Part shown: one piece after another, positions 7,902-15,720 of the stretch
How the letters are laid out: each line of letters opens with the position of its first letter
Position numbering within the stretch: position 1 is the stretch's first letter
Origin: an uncultured Spongiibacteraceae bacterium
Lineage (GTDB): Bacteria > Pseudomonadota > Gammaproteobacteria > Pseudomonadales > CAMLJR01
DNA length: 21,649 nucleotides
Assembly: GCA_946480345.1 (NCBI GenBank)
Contig: CAMLJR010000035.1
Span: 1-21,649 of the forward strand
Direction: 5' to 3'
Notes under the pieces: generated by a model
The model's database searches: none
What the model was told of the DNA's origin: nothing
What the model saw: the letters and a program-made list of their open reading frames with translations, nothing else
Translations under genes and position numbers: made by a program

Positions 7902-8336
7902 ATGTTCGAGCTGCATACCCAGTTGGCAAAAGACTGCGCGGTGATTGGCGATCTCGCATTGAGTCGCGTATTGCTGATGAACGACGCGCAATATCCGTGG
8001 TTGATTCTGGTTCCGCGCCGTCCCGAAATTACTGAACTATTCGAGCTGCCACACATCGATCAGCAGCAATTACTCGATGAAATCAGCCACGTAAGCTCTG
8101 CACTCGCCGGACATTGTGGTGCAGACAAAATGAACATTGCTGCGCTTGGAAATGTCGTGTCGCAGTTGCATGTGCATATCATCGCGCGCTTCAAAAGCGA
8201 TGCCGCGTGGCCGCGTCCAGTTTGGGGTGCGGCACCGCCAGTTCCTTATGAAGATGCCGCGTTACATCAACGAGTGGTGGCGTTGGAAGAGCTGCTGCGG
8301 GACATCGGATTACAACCCGCACACACCACAAGCTGA
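7902..8336 (+). CDS. HIT-family nucleotide hydrolase/transferase-like protein
   Basis: HIT proteins hydrolyse dinucleoside polyphosphates or nucleotide conjugates. In this 144-residue protein the active-site motif reads QLHVHII. The middle (catalytic) histidine is His90 and the last is His92, but the first His of the canonical triad is replaced by Gln88. The [14 protein letters not shown] segment followed by WPRPVWG is typical of one small bacterial HIT group of unknown substrate. The ribosome site GGAGGAAGG ends a few bases before the ATG at 7902 and is the best in this part of the window. It is divergent from proS, so both promoters must lie in 7832-7901. A terminator follows at 8402. Confidence 0.88.
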   Translation: MFELHTQLAKDCAVIGDLALSRVLLMNDAQYPWLILVPRRPEITELFELPHIDQQQLLDEISHVSSALAGHCGADKMNIAALGNVVSQLHVHIIARFKSDAAWPRPVWGAAPPVPYEDAALHQRVVALEELLRDIGLQPAHTTS

Positions 8337-8401
8337 GTTATTTGAGGCCATCGAAAAGACTGTTTTCTTCGGTAGTTTTTTCGATTTTCTACCCCATTCA
8401 T

Positions 8402-8431
8402 AAAAAAACACCTAAAAACAGGTGCTTTTTT
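8402..8431. terminator. Rho-independent terminator after the HIT gene
   Basis: CACCT (8409-8413) pairs with AGGTG (8420-8424) around a 6-base loop, flanked by seven A on the left and six T after a C on the right. The A and T flanks make it potentially active in both directions. It lies 65 bp after the HIT stop codon. There is no other gene end nearby, so it most likely ends the HIT transcript. Confidence 0.75.
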
Positions 8432-8452
8432 AGCGCTGAATGCAAAAAATGC

Positions 8453-8481
8453 TTGTATTGCAGTGTTTGTTCGTCTATATC
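8453..8481 (+). promoter_or_regulatory. Candidate sigma70 promoter for the HU-like gene
   Basis: TTGTAT (8453-8458) and TATATC (8476-8481) are separated by 17 bp. They lie just after the terminator of the preceding gene and about 118 bp before the HU-like ATG, implying a leader of about 110 nt. The match is moderate (TTG kept in the -35, TATA kept in the -10). The rest of the 8337-8598 gap holds only this and the terminator as far as I can see. Confidence 0.4.
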
Positions 8482-8598
8482 ATGCGCTGACATTTGCAGG
8501 TGTGCGCGAAATACGCTGTTTTTATCGAGGTTTTGCGTATCGCTGTGATGTTGTTAGGGGTGATTACTCTTCCAGGAACAACCGACAGGAATCCGATA

Positions 8599-9021
8599 AT
8601 GGCCATTAAGAAAGCCGCTCCAAAGAAGAAAGTTGCAGCTAAACCAGCCGCAAAAAAAGTCGCTGCGAAAAAAGTTGTCGCCGCAGCACCGAAAAAAGCA
8701 GCTGCCGCAGTAACCACCAAGTTGTCGAAAAGCCAAGTATTGACATCTATCGCTGAAGCTACCGAGCTGAACCGTAAGCAAGTATCCGCAGTATTCGACG
8801 AAATCGAATCACTGATCGCTCGCAGTATCGGCAAAAAAGGTCTGGGCGAATTCACATTGCCTGGTCTGCTGAAAATCACCACGGTGAAAAAGCCGGCGCG
8901 CAAAGCACGTAAAGGCATCAATCCATTCACCGGCGAAGAGACCACATTCAAGGCCAAGCCTGCCTCGGTGGCAGTCAAAGTACGGCCGCTGAAAAAACTG
9001 AAGGAATTCGTCGAGGCATAA
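8599..9021 (+). CDS. HU/IHF-family DNA-binding protein with lysine/alanine-rich N-terminal tail
   Basis: A nucleoid protein of 140 residues. Residues 1-38 are almost only Lys, Ala, Pro and Val (KKAAPKKKVAAKPAAKK and similar), like histone H1 tails. From about residue 40 an HU fold begins: LSKSQVLTSIAEATELNRKQV, then GEFTLPGLLKI, then the DNA-binding arm with KARKGINPFTGEE, and VKVRPLKKLKE at the end. AGGA at 8587-8590 lies 8 bp before the ATG at 8599 and decides this start; a longer in-frame reading from 8494 lacks family residues. HU proteins bend and compact DNA as dimers; the tail should add sequence-independent affinity. Tailed HU proteins occur in Xanthomonas-like bacteria and others. 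A hairpin terminator follows directly. Confidence 0.9.
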   Translation: MAIKKAAPKKKVAAKPAAKKVAAKKVVAAAPKKAAAAVTTKLSKSQVLTSIAEATELNRKQVSAVFDEIESLIARSIGKKGLGEFTLPGLLKITTVKKPARKARKGINPFTGEETTFKAKPASVAVKVRPLKKLKEFVEA

Positions 9022-9040
9022 GCCCAGCGATATCTCTTCA

Positions 9041-9064
9041 CGCCGGGCATCTGTCCGGCGTTTT
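9041..9064 (+). terminator. Rho-independent terminator after the HU-like gene
   Basis: CGCCGG (9041-9046) pairs with CCGGCG (9055-9060), extended by a possible G-T pair, around a short loop. TTTT and more T-rich DNA follow. It lies 20 bp after the HU-like stop codon. Confidence 0.75.
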
Positions 9065-9133
9065 CATTTCTGTCCAGGCGTTTTTCCTTCCTGAATCGAT
9101 TGCATTTTTGTCTGTACGCCCCCTCTCCTCCCA

Positions 9134-9163
9134 TTACTGGGGCCATAAGGCTTCAGGTATAAT
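9134..9163 (+). promoter_or_regulatory. Candidate promoter for fmdB-aspS
   Basis: A perfect -10 hexamer TATAAT lies at 9158-9163, 47 bp before the fmdB ATG. The -35 is poor: TTACTG at 9134-9139 with 18-bp spacing is the best I can see. It lies between the HU terminator and fmdB, where a promoter for the fmdB-aspS-yebC run is expected. Confidence 0.45.
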
Positions 9164-9210
9164 CGCGCGCCTTCAGGGCCTGTCTCGCCTGTTTTGTTTG
9201 GAGAAAACCC

Positions 9211-9537
9211 ATGCCGATCTATGAATATCAATGCGATGCGTGCTCGCACGCGCTTGAGGCTCTGCAGAAGATTAGCGATGCGCCGCTTAGCGAGTGCCCG
9301 CAATGCAAAGCGTCGGCGCTGCGTAAAAAGGTGTCCGCAGCAGGATTTCGGCTGAAAGGCGGCGGCTGGTACGAAACCGATTTCAAATCCGGCGGCAAAA
9401 AAAATGTGACTACCGGCGGCGAGAGTGCGGCAAGCGAATCGTCGACACCGGCCAGCGCTGCGTCATCCGAGAGCGCCTCTAGCGCCACAGCTGCGGCACC
9501 CGCGGCCGGTCACGGCAACGGCTGCGCCTGCCATTAA
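9211..9537 (+). CDS. FmdB-type zinc-ribbon protein
   Basis: A 108-residue protein beginning [11 protein letters not shown], the FmdB/putative regulatory protein signature. Two Cys pairs, Cys8/Cys11 and Cys29/Cys32 (CPQC), form a zinc ribbon. [20 protein letters not shown] is the usual second half of the domain. The remaining 40 residues are Ser/Ala-rich low complexity ending in GHGNGCACH, which could bind metal. The family's function is unknown despite the name, which comes from a supposed formamidase regulator. GGAG about 8 bp before the ATG at 9211 supports the start. This gene sits just upstream of aspS in many Pseudomonas-like genomes, and the 35-bp gap suggests co-transcription here. Confidence 0.88.
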   Translation: MPIYEYQCDACSHALEALQKISDAPLSECPQCKASALRKKVSAAGFRLKGGGWYETDFKSGGKKNVTTGGESAASESSTPASAASSESASSATAAAPAAGHGNGCACH

Positions 9538-9572
9538 TTTTTATCAGTGATTTCGATTTAAGGACCGACATT

Positions 9573-11348
9573 TTGAGCATGCGCACCCACTACTGCGGAA
9601 CGCTTCGCAGCGACCACATCGATCAAGACATCACCCTGTGCGGTTGGATCGATCGCCGCCGGGATCACGGCGGCGTGATCTTCCTCGATGTGCGCGATCG
9701 CGAAGGCATTGTGCAGGTGGTGTTCGATCCTGATGTCGGCGAGCATTTTCAACGCGCGGATAAAGTGCGCAGCGAATACGTCGTGAAAATTTCCGGACGT
9801 GTGCGTGCACGCACCGCGAATACGGTTAATCCGAACATGCCGACCGGCACGATCGAAGTGCTCGGCAAAGACATCGAAATTCTGAATGCCGCGGCCACAC
9901 CGCCGTTTCCGCTCGATGAACACAATTCGGTAGGCGAAGAAGTGCGTCTGCGCTATCGCTATCTCGATTTGCGCCGCCCTGAAATGCAGGATCGTCTGCG
10001 TCTGCGCGCACGTATTACGTCAACGTTGCGCGGTTATCTCGATGCGCAAGGCTTTCTCGATCTTGAAACGCCGATTCTGACTCGCGCCACACCCGAAGGC
10101 GCGCGCGATTATCTGGTACCGAGCCGTACTCATGCCGGCAAGTTTTTCGCACTGCCGCAATCGCCGCAGTTGTTCAAGCAATTGCTGATGGTGTCGGGCT
10201 TCGATCGTTACTATCAAATTGCGAAATGTTTTCGCGACGAGGATCTGCGTGCGGATCGTCAACCCGAATTCACGCAGATCGATATCGAAACCTCGTTCCT
10301 GGGCGCCGACGACATCATGGCGATTACCGAAGGCATGATTCGCGAGCTGTTCAAAACCGTGCTCGGTGTCGATCTCGGCGAATTCCCGCGCATGCAGTAT
10401 TCGGAAGCGATGAGCCGCTTTGGTTCGGATAAACCCGATCTGCGTATTCCGCTCGAACTCGTTTCGATTTGCGACTTGATGAAACAAGTGGATTTCAAAG
10501 TCTTCAGCGGACCGGCGAACGATCCAAAAGGCCGTGTTGCTGCATTGAAAGTTCCGGGCGGCGGTTTGCAGTTGTCGCGGCGCCAAATCGATGATTACAC
10601 CGGCTTTGTCGCGAATTACGGCGCGAAGGGTTTGGCGTGGATCAAGGTCAACGAATTGGCGAAAGGTCTCGAAGGCCTGCAATCGCCGATCATCAAATTC
10701 ATGCCTGAAAATGTCGTGATGGATTTGATCAAGCGACTCGAAGCGGTCGATGGCGACATTATTTTCTTTGGCGCGGACAAAAAGAAAATCGTTGCCGATG
10801 CGCTCGGCGCGTTGCGTATCAAAATCGGCGAAGATTTAAATCTGCATACGCGTCAATGGGCGCCGTTGTGGGTCGTCGATTTCCCGATGTTCGATTAGGA
10901 TGGCGAAGGTCGCCTGTCGCCGTGTCACCATCCGTTTACATCGCCGTTGTGTTCACCGGAAGAGCTTGAGCGCGATCCGGCATCCGCGCTTTCTAATGCT
11001 TACGATATGGTGCTGAACGGTACCGAGCTCGGCGGCGGTTCGATTCGTATTCATCGCCGCGAAATGCAGGAAGCAGTGTTCCGCATTCTCGGTATTGGCG
11101 AAGCGGAGGCCGAGGAAAAATTTGGTTTCCTGCTCGATGCCTTGAAATACGGCGCGCCGCCACATGGTGGTCTTGCGTTCGGTCTCGATCGTCTGGTCAT
11201 GCTGATGGTCGGTGCCAAATCGATTCGCGATGTAATCGCATTTCCGAAAACGCAAACTGCCGCTTGTTTGATGACGGACGCACCCGGCGCAGTCGATGCA
11301 GCGCAATTGCGCGAATTGAATATTCGCTTGCGCAAAAGCGAGGAGTGA
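9573..11348 (+). CDS. aspS: Aspartyl-tRNA synthetase, interrupted by one in-frame TAG codon
   Basis: AspRS charges tRNA-Asp and is essential. The frame from 9573 to 11348 is 591 codons plus stop, against 590 residues in E. coli, with family sequence throughout. It has an N-terminal OB-fold anticodon domain ([13 protein letters not shown] on), class II motif 2 (FRDED at 220-224, then [12 protein letters not shown]), a GAD-type insertion and motif 3 (GLDRL, Arg540). Codon 442 is TAG, within FPMFD-TAG-DGEGRL; E. coli has FPMFEDDGEGGL there, so the stop replaces one ordinary codon with no frameshift. As read, the product would be 441 residues without motif 3. Downstream sequence is intact, ending RLRKSEE. 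AGGA at 9561 is 8 bp before a TTG at 9573 and 14 bp before an ATG at 9579, so either start is possible. Cause unknown: sequence error, suppression or a split enzyme. Confidence 0.9.
10896..10898 (+). other. In-frame amber codon inside aspS
   Basis: TAG sits in frame between GAT (Asp) and GAT (Asp) at codon 442 of aspS. The frame is the same on both sides, so a single substitution (for example from GAG, TAC or TAT) explains it. Three bases after the stop, GGCGA-AGG-TCGCC (10902-10914) can form a 5-bp hairpin. Those codons encode conserved Gly-Glu-Gly-Arg, so the hairpin may be incidental. Confidence 0.93.
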
Positions 11349-11351
11349 GCG

Positions 11352-12101
11352 ATGGCCGGTCACAGCAAATGGGCAAACATCAAGCATCGCAAAGCGCGCC
11401 AGGACGCGAAGAAAGGTAAGGTTTTTACCAAGATCATTCGCGAGCTGACCATCGCGGCAAAACTGGGTGGTCCAGAACCTGCGGATAATCCCCGTCTGCG
11501 CGCGGCAGTCGATAAAGCGCTGACTGCCAACATGACGCGCGACATCATCGACCGTGCAATCGCGCGCGGCGCCGGCACCAATGAAGCCGAGAATGTCGAG
11601 GAGCTGACTTACGAGGGTTATGCGCCGGGTGGCGTTGCGGTGTTGATCGAAGCCATCACCGACAACCGCAATCGTACTGTCGCTGAAGTACGCCATGCGT
11701 TATCGAAACGCGGCGGCAATCTCGGTACCGACGGTTCGGTCGCTTATTTGTTTGCGCGCAAAGGCCAGATTATTTTCGAAGCCGGTGCCAGCGAAGATCA
11801 GGTGATGGAAGTTGCGCTCGATGCGGGTGCCGATGATGTGATCACGCACGACGACGGCTCGATCGAAGTGCTGACGCCGTGGGAAACGGTCGGCGCAATC
11901 AAGGATGCAATGATCAAGGCTGGACTAAAGCCGGATAGCGCGGATGTTGCGATGATCGCCGCAACGCAGGTACCGCTCGATAAAGACGCCGCGGAAACCG
12001 TGCTCGATCTGATCGATGCGCTGGAAGATCTCGACGACGTTCAGAACGTTTACACCAACGCGGATATTTCCGCCGACGTAATGGAACAACTCAACGCATG
12101 A
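11352..12101 (+). CDS. yebC: YebC/PmpR family protein
   Basis: The 249-residue product (E. coli YebC 246) begins [20 protein letters not shown] and contains [23 protein letters not shown] and [14 protein letters not shown], all diagnostic of the family. YebC proteins have been described as transcriptional regulators (PmpR) and more recently as ribosome-associated factors that relieve stalling at proline stretches. Which role applies here cannot be read from sequence. AGGAG at 11341-11345, inside the end of aspS, is 6 bp before the ATG, and the ATG is only 3 bp after the aspS stop. Translation of yebC is therefore likely coupled to ribosomes finishing aspS, which matters if aspS translation stops early at the internal TAG. 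Confidence 0.96.
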   Translation: MAGHSKWANIKHRKARQDAKKGKVFTKIIRELTIAAKLGGPEPADNPRLRAAVDKALTANMTRDIIDRAIARGAGTNEAENVEELTYEGYAPGGVAVLIEAITDNRNRTVAEVRHALSKRGGNLGTDGSVAYLFARKGQIIFEAGASEDQVMEVALDAGADDVITHDDGSIEVLTPWETVGAIKDAMIKAGLKPDSADVAMIAATQVPLDKDAAETVLDLIDALEDLDDVQNVYTNADISADVMEQLNA

Positions 12102-12137
12102 GCGAAATAAACGGCTGGCATAGCGATTTTCGTGCGC

Positions 12138-12168
12138 TTGCCAGTCCGTTTGAAACTGTGTCCATAAT
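12138..12168 (+). promoter_or_regulatory. Weak candidate promoter upstream of ruvC
   Basis: TTGCCA (12138-12143) and CATAAT (12163-12168) are separated by 19 bp, longer than ideal, in the 94-bp gap between yebC and ruvC. It could give ruvCAB a promoter separate from aspS-yebC. No terminator is visible after yebC. Confidence 0.28.
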
Positions 12169-12195
12169 AGCCAAACCCATTCCACGGCTCGGTGC

Positions 12196-12726
12196 ATGAC
12201 ATTAATTCTCGGCATTGATCCCGGCTCGCGCAAAACCGGCTTCGGCATCATCAGCGTGCAGGGCAGCCGTCACACTTACGTCGCCAGCGGTGTGATTCGA
12301 TTACCGGTAATCGCCCTCGCTGATCGCCTCAAAATTATTTTCGATAACATTTCCGAAATCATCGATAGCCACGGCCCGCATGAGGTCGCCGTCGAGGAAG
12401 TGTTTATGGCGAAAAGCGCGGGCTCTGCTTTGAAATTGGGGCAGGCGCGCGGAGCGGCGATTGTCGCTTGCGTTCGCCATGATTTAATCGTGGCCGAATA
12501 TACCGCGCGCCAAATCAAGCAGGCGGTGGTCGGTACCGGTGCGGCTAATAAAGAGCAGGTACAGCACATGGTCAAAACATTGCTGAAATTGCCTGCGTCG
12601 CCGCAGGAAGATGCGGCCGATGCTCTCGCTGCAGCGCTGTGTCACGCGAACACTCGCCAAGGTGTGCTTGGTATGGCGATGAACGGGCAGGGGCTCGGTC
12701 GTATGCGGCGTGGGCGTTTGGGATAA
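12196..12726 (+). CDS. ruvC: Holliday junction endonuclease RuvC
   Basis: RuvC cuts Holliday junctions symmetrically as a dimer. The 176-residue protein begins [17 protein letters not shown]. The four acidic catalytic residues of the RNase H-like fold are visible: Asp8, Glu67 ([21 protein letters not shown]), Asp139 and Asp142 ([10 protein letters not shown]). Length and sequence match the family (E. coli 173). The ATG at 12196 puts GIDPGS at its usual distance from the N-terminus; there is no strong Shine-Dalgarno. It works with RuvA and RuvB encoded just downstream, although an inverted repeat of about 60 bp separates it from ruvA. Confidence 0.97.
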   Translation: MTLILGIDPGSRKTGFGIISVQGSRHTYVASGVIRLPVIALADRLKIIFDNISEIIDSHGPHEVAVEEVFMAKSAGSALKLGQARGAAIVACVRHDLIVAEYTARQIKQAVVGTGAANKEQVQHMVKTLLKLPASPQEDAADALAAALCHANTRQGVLGMAMNGQGLGRMRRGRLG

Positions 12727-12753
12727 TTGCACCGAACATCGAAGAGCTGTGGA

Positions 12754-12816
12754 ATTCGTTTTCTTGAGACCGTCAGCGACAGGGATGTACTTGCTGCGTG
12801 TCTCAAGAAAATGAAT
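12754..12816. repeat. Inverted repeat / stem-loop between ruvC and ruvA
   Basis: The left arm at 12754-12770 (ATTCGTTTTCTTGAGAC) and right arm at 12800-12816 (GTCTCAAGAAAATGAAT) are complementary over 17 positions, with one G-T pair and an unbroken 12-bp core. The 29-bp loop contains GACAGGGATGTACTTGC, which resembles interspersed intergenic repeats I recall from marine gammaproteobacteria. No T-tract follows, so it is not a standard terminator. It fills most of the 123-bp gap between ruvC and ruvA and is followed by the ruvA leader. Confidence 0.8.
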
Positions 12817-12849
12817 GCCGCAGCGAAACCTCGTTAAGCAGTGGACACA

Positions 12850-13458
12850 ATGATCGGCAGAATCCGTGGAAAATTACTCGAAAAACAAGCGCCCGAATTA
12901 TTGGTCGACGTGAACGGCGTCGGCTATGAAATTCACGCGCCGATGACAACGATTTATCAATTGCCGGCGCTCGGCGAACACGTCGAATTATTTACGCATT
13001 TGATCGTGCGCGAAGATGCGCATCTGTTATTTGGGTTCGCCGGCTTGCAGGATCGCGCATTGTTTCGTGCATTGATCAAAGTGAACGGCGTCGGACCGAA
13101 ATTGGCGTTGACGATTTTATCCGGTATGGATGTCGCCGATTTCGTGCGTTGTGTACGCGACAACAACGCCGCAGGATTGGTGAAGCTGCCGGGTGTCGGT
13201 AAAAAAACCGCCGAGCGTCTGCTGATCGAAATGCGCGATCGGTTGCACGATTGGCATGCCGATGGCGTCAGCGTCGGTGAGGGCGCAGCGCAATTACCGC
13301 GTGGCGATAACGAACAATTGCTCGAAGCGGAATCGGCGCTGATCGCACTCGGCTACAAACCGCAGGAAGCGACTCGCATGATCGCAGCGGTCAAGAAAGA
13401 TAACGCCAGCAGCGAAGAGCTGATTCGCGCGGCATTGAAAAATGCTGTGAAAAGCTAA
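12850..13458 (+). CDS. ruvA: Holliday junction branch-migration protein RuvA
   Basis: RuvA tetramers hold the four-way junction and load RuvB. The 202-residue product (E. coli 203) starts MIGRIRGKLLEKQAP. It has an N-terminal OB-fold with VNGVGYEIHAPMTT, two helix-hairpin-helix motifs (LIKVNGVGPKLALTIL and LVKLPGVGKKTAERLL) and, after a linker, domain III (LIALGYKPQEATRMI) that contacts RuvB. I chose the ATG at 12850 because it gives the family N-terminus; a GTG 9 bp upstream would add three residues. The Shine-Dalgarno is weak. ruvB follows after 25 bp. Confidence 0.97.
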   Translation: MIGRIRGKLLEKQAPELLVDVNGVGYEIHAPMTTIYQLPALGEHVELFTHLIVREDAHLLFGFAGLQDRALFRALIKVNGVGPKLALTILSGMDVADFVRCVRDNNAAGLVKLPGVGKKTAERLLIEMRDRLHDWHADGVSVGEGAAQLPRGDNEQLLEAESALIALGYKPQEATRMIAAVKKDNASSEELIRAALKNAVKS

Positions 13459-13483
13459 TGCACTTTTACGTGGTAATCGATAA

Positions 13484-14551
13484 ATGATCGAACACGATCG
13501 ACTGATCGCTCCGCAGGCGAATCCGCGCGAGGAAGGGCTCGATCGCGCGGTGCGCCCGAAGACGCTGGCCGAATATGTCGGTCAACATGTCGTGCGCGAG
13601 CAGATGGAAATATTCGTCAGTGCCGCACGTAATCGCGGCGAGCCGCTCGATCACACGTTGATTTTCGGCCCGCCCGGTCTTGGTAAAACCACGCTGGCGA
13701 ATATTCTCGCGAATGAGATGGGCGTGTCGCTAAAAACGACGTCCGGCCCCGTGCTTGAACGCGCGGGCGATCTCGCGGCGCTGATGACCAATCTCGAACC
13801 CGGCGATGTGTTGTTCATTGATGAAATTCACCGGCTGAATCCGCAAATCGAAGAAGTCCTGTACCCGGCGATGGAGGATTTTCAGCTCGATATCATGATC
13901 GGCGAAGGTCCCGCAGCGCGCTCGATTAAATTGGATTTGCCGCCGTTCACATTGGTCGGTGCCACAACGCGGGCGGGTTTGCTGACCTCGCCGCTGCGGG
14001 ATCGTTTCGGCATTGTGCAGCGGCTCGAGTTTTATAACGTCGAAGATCTGACACATATCGTCCAGCGTGCCGGCGGTATTTTCGGTATCAACATCGAACC
14101 GAATGGCGCGCGCGAAATTGCGCGACGCGCTCGCGGCACACCGCGAATTGCGAATCGCCTGCTGCGACGTGTGCGCGATTACGCGGAAGTGAAGGGCGAT
14201 GGCACCATCACGACGGATATCGCCGATCGCGCATTGAATATGCTCAATGTCGATCAACGCGGTTTCGATCATCTCGATCGCCGTTTGCTGTTGGCGATGA
14301 TTGAAATGTTCGACGGCGGCCCCGTCGGTGTCGACAGTCTTGCCGCTGCGATCAGTGAAGAGCGCGATACGATCGAGGATGTGTTGGAACCTTTTTTGAT
14401 TCAGCAAGGCTATATCGTGCGCACGCCGCGAGGACGAATGGCGACGCGCAACGCATATCTGCATTTCGGTTTGAATTACACGCGCAACGATTCGCGCGAG
14501 GAAGCGCGCGGTCAAACGTCGCTACCGCTCGATGGCGACGACTCTGAATGA
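13484..14551 (+). CDS. ruvB: Holliday junction helicase RuvB
   Basis: RuvB is the AAA+ motor of branch migration. The 355-residue protein has Walker A at 62-70 (GPPGLGKTT), Walker B at 113-116 (DEIH), sensor 1 in [11 protein letters not shown] and the arginine-finger region [10 protein letters not shown]. The C-terminal winged-helix domain has [17 protein letters not shown]. The last 20 residues (after HFGLN) are a charged, variable tail. The stop overlaps a possible ybgC start (ATGA at 14548), linking ruvB to the Tol operon. Confidence 0.97.
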   Translation: MIEHDRLIAPQANPREEGLDRAVRPKTLAEYVGQHVVREQMEIFVSAARNRGEPLDHTLIFGPPGLGKTTLANILANEMGVSLKTTSGPVLERAGDLAALMTNLEPGDVLFIDEIHRLNPQIEEVLYPAMEDFQLDIMIGEGPAARSIKLDLPPFTLVGATTRAGLLTSPLRDRFGIVQRLEFYNVEDLTHIVQRAGGIFGINIEPNGAREIARRARGTPRIANRLLRRVRDYAEVKGDGTITTDIADRALNMLNVDQRGFDHLDRRLLLAMIEMFDGGPVGVDSLAAAISEERDTIEDVLEPFLIQQGYIVRTPRGRMATRNAYLHFGLNYTRNDSREEARGQTSLPLDGDDSE

Positions 14552-14562
14552 GAAGAGTCGTG

Positions 14563-14964
14563 ATGGATGAATTTCGCTGGCCGTTGCGTGTCTACATTGA
14601 GGACACCGATGCCGGCGGTATCGTGTTCTACGTGAATTATCTGAAGTACATGGAGCGCGCCCGTACCGAATTCATGCGTTCGCACGGCTTCGGTAAGGCG
14701 GCCATTTTCAGCAGTAATTTGATGTTCGTCGTGCATGGGGTGAATGTGCAATATCATCGTCCGGCGATGCTCGATGACGAGTTGATTACCACGGCACGCA
14801 TAGTCGAACATCGTTCGGCGCAACTGATATTCGAACAGCGTATACTGCGCGGCGCCGATGAACTATGCGGCGGTCAGGTCGATATCGTTTGTGTGGATCG
14901 ACAAACGCTAAAACCAAAGCGCATTCCAGAAGAGCTATTAATTGCCTTGGATGCAGCCGATTGA
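14563..14964 (+). CDS. ybgC: Tol-Pal-associated acyl-CoA thioesterase YbgC
   Basis: YbgC is a hotdog-fold thioesterase encoded at the head of the tol operon; the E. coli enzyme acts on short acyl-CoAs and binds phospholipid-synthesis proteins. The motif EDTDAGGIVFYVNYLKYMER carries the catalytic Asp (Asp16 here). I chose the ATG at 14563 because MDEFRWPLRV aligns with the E. coli start and GAAGAG lies about 5 bp upstream; it gives 133 residues against 134 in E. coli. An ATG at 14548, overlapping the ruvB stop, would add five residues and is an equally real possibility for translational coupling. tolQ follows after 48 bp. Confidence 0.93.
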   Translation: MDEFRWPLRVYIEDTDAGGIVFYVNYLKYMERARTEFMRSHGFGKAAIFSSNLMFVVHGVNVQYHRPAMLDDELITTARIVEHRSAQLIFEQRILRGADELCGGQVDIVCVDRQTLKPKRIPEELLIALDAAD

Positions 14965-15012
14965 CCGGTTCGATTAATACGACCCTTGAATTGATATGAG
15001 GAGAGTACGCGG

Positions 15013-15702
15013 GTGAATCCTGAAGTTTCCGTATTTCATCTGATTGCGAATGCCAGCCTGACAGTGCAGTTGGTGATGCTGACGCTATTGCTGGCCTCAG
15101 TGGTGTCGTGGTTTTTCATTGTCCAGCGCGCGCTTTATTTCCGTGCAGCGCGACACGAAATGGAATCGTTCGAGCAGGAGTTTTGGTCCGGTATCGACTT
15201 GAGCCAATTGTTCCGTCAAGGCAATAGCAAAGTCGAAAGTGGCCATATCGTCGGTACCGAAAGTATCTTTCGTGCGGGCTTTAAAGAATTTTCCAGATTG
15301 CGGCAATCGGTCGCCGACGATCCGGATGCAGTAATGGAAGGCACGCAGCGTGCGATGCGCGTAGCCATGTCGCGCGAGCAGGAAAAAATGGCTGAGCATT
15401 TGCCATTCCTCGCAACGGTTGGCTCAACCAGTCCGTACGTCGGTTTGTTCGGCACCGTATGGGGGATTATGACTTCATTCCAAGGTTTGGCGAATGTCCA
15501 GCAGGCAACACTACAGACCGTTGCGCCGGGCATTTCGGAAGCGCTGATTGCTACCGCGATGGGTTTATTCGCGGCGATTCCAGCGGTGATTGCGTATAAC
15601 CGCTTCGCTGCATGGGCTGATTACTTCGATAACAAATACGATATGTTCGCCGAAGAATTCTCCAGCATTCTGCACCGTCAGGCTCATGCCAAGCGCGGCT
15701 GA
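15013..15702 (+). CDS. tolQ: Tol-Pal system proton-channel protein TolQ
   Basis: TolQ is the MotA/ExbB-type inner-membrane subunit that, with TolR, uses the proton gradient to drive TolA. The 229-residue protein has membrane segments at about 16-37, 130-156 and 172-196. FWSGIDLSQL, FRAGFKEFSRL and the two conserved transmembrane blocks LATVGSTSPYVGLFGTVWG and APGISEALIATAMGLFAAIP are TolQ signatures. It begins at a GTG; GAGGAG about 9 bp upstream supports it and no ATG is near. Confidence 0.97.
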   Translation: MNPEVSVFHLIANASLTVQLVMLTLLLASVVSWFFIVQRALYFRAARHEMESFEQEFWSGIDLSQLFRQGNSKVESGHIVGTESIFRAGFKEFSRLRQSVADDPDAVMEGTQRAMRVAMSREQEKMAEHLPFLATVGSTSPYVGLFGTVWGIMTSFQGLANVQQATLQTVAPGISEALIATAMGLFAAIPAVIAYNRFAAWADYFDNKYDMFAEEFSSILHRQAHAKRG

Positions 15703-15720
15703 TCCAGGAGCACCCGAATA

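Noticed and set aside
8342..8548. Small plus-strand frame after the HIT gene
   Set aside because: It runs through the terminator hairpin at 8402-8431 and the candidate promoter of the HU-like gene, and its composition is not protein-like.
10947..11348. Separate gene for the C-terminal part of AspRS starting at TTG 10947
   Set aside because: There is no ribosome site and the start would exclude conserved residues just upstream. It is better described as the rest of aspS after the in-frame TAG.
10953..11696. Minus-strand open frame of 247 codons across the end of aspS and start of yebC
   Set aside because: It covers two well-supported plus-strand genes and has no domain similarity. It does not explain the aspS stop.
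13730..14515. 261-codon minus-strand open frame opposite ruvB
   Set aside because: An antisense shadow of a highly conserved gene; the GC-rich codon pattern leaves opposite frames open.
14975..14983. TAATACGAC, like the core of a T7 phage promoter, upstream of tolQ
   Set aside because: Only nine bases match, the following bases diverge from the T7 consensus, and there is no phage gene in the window. Chance is sufficient.
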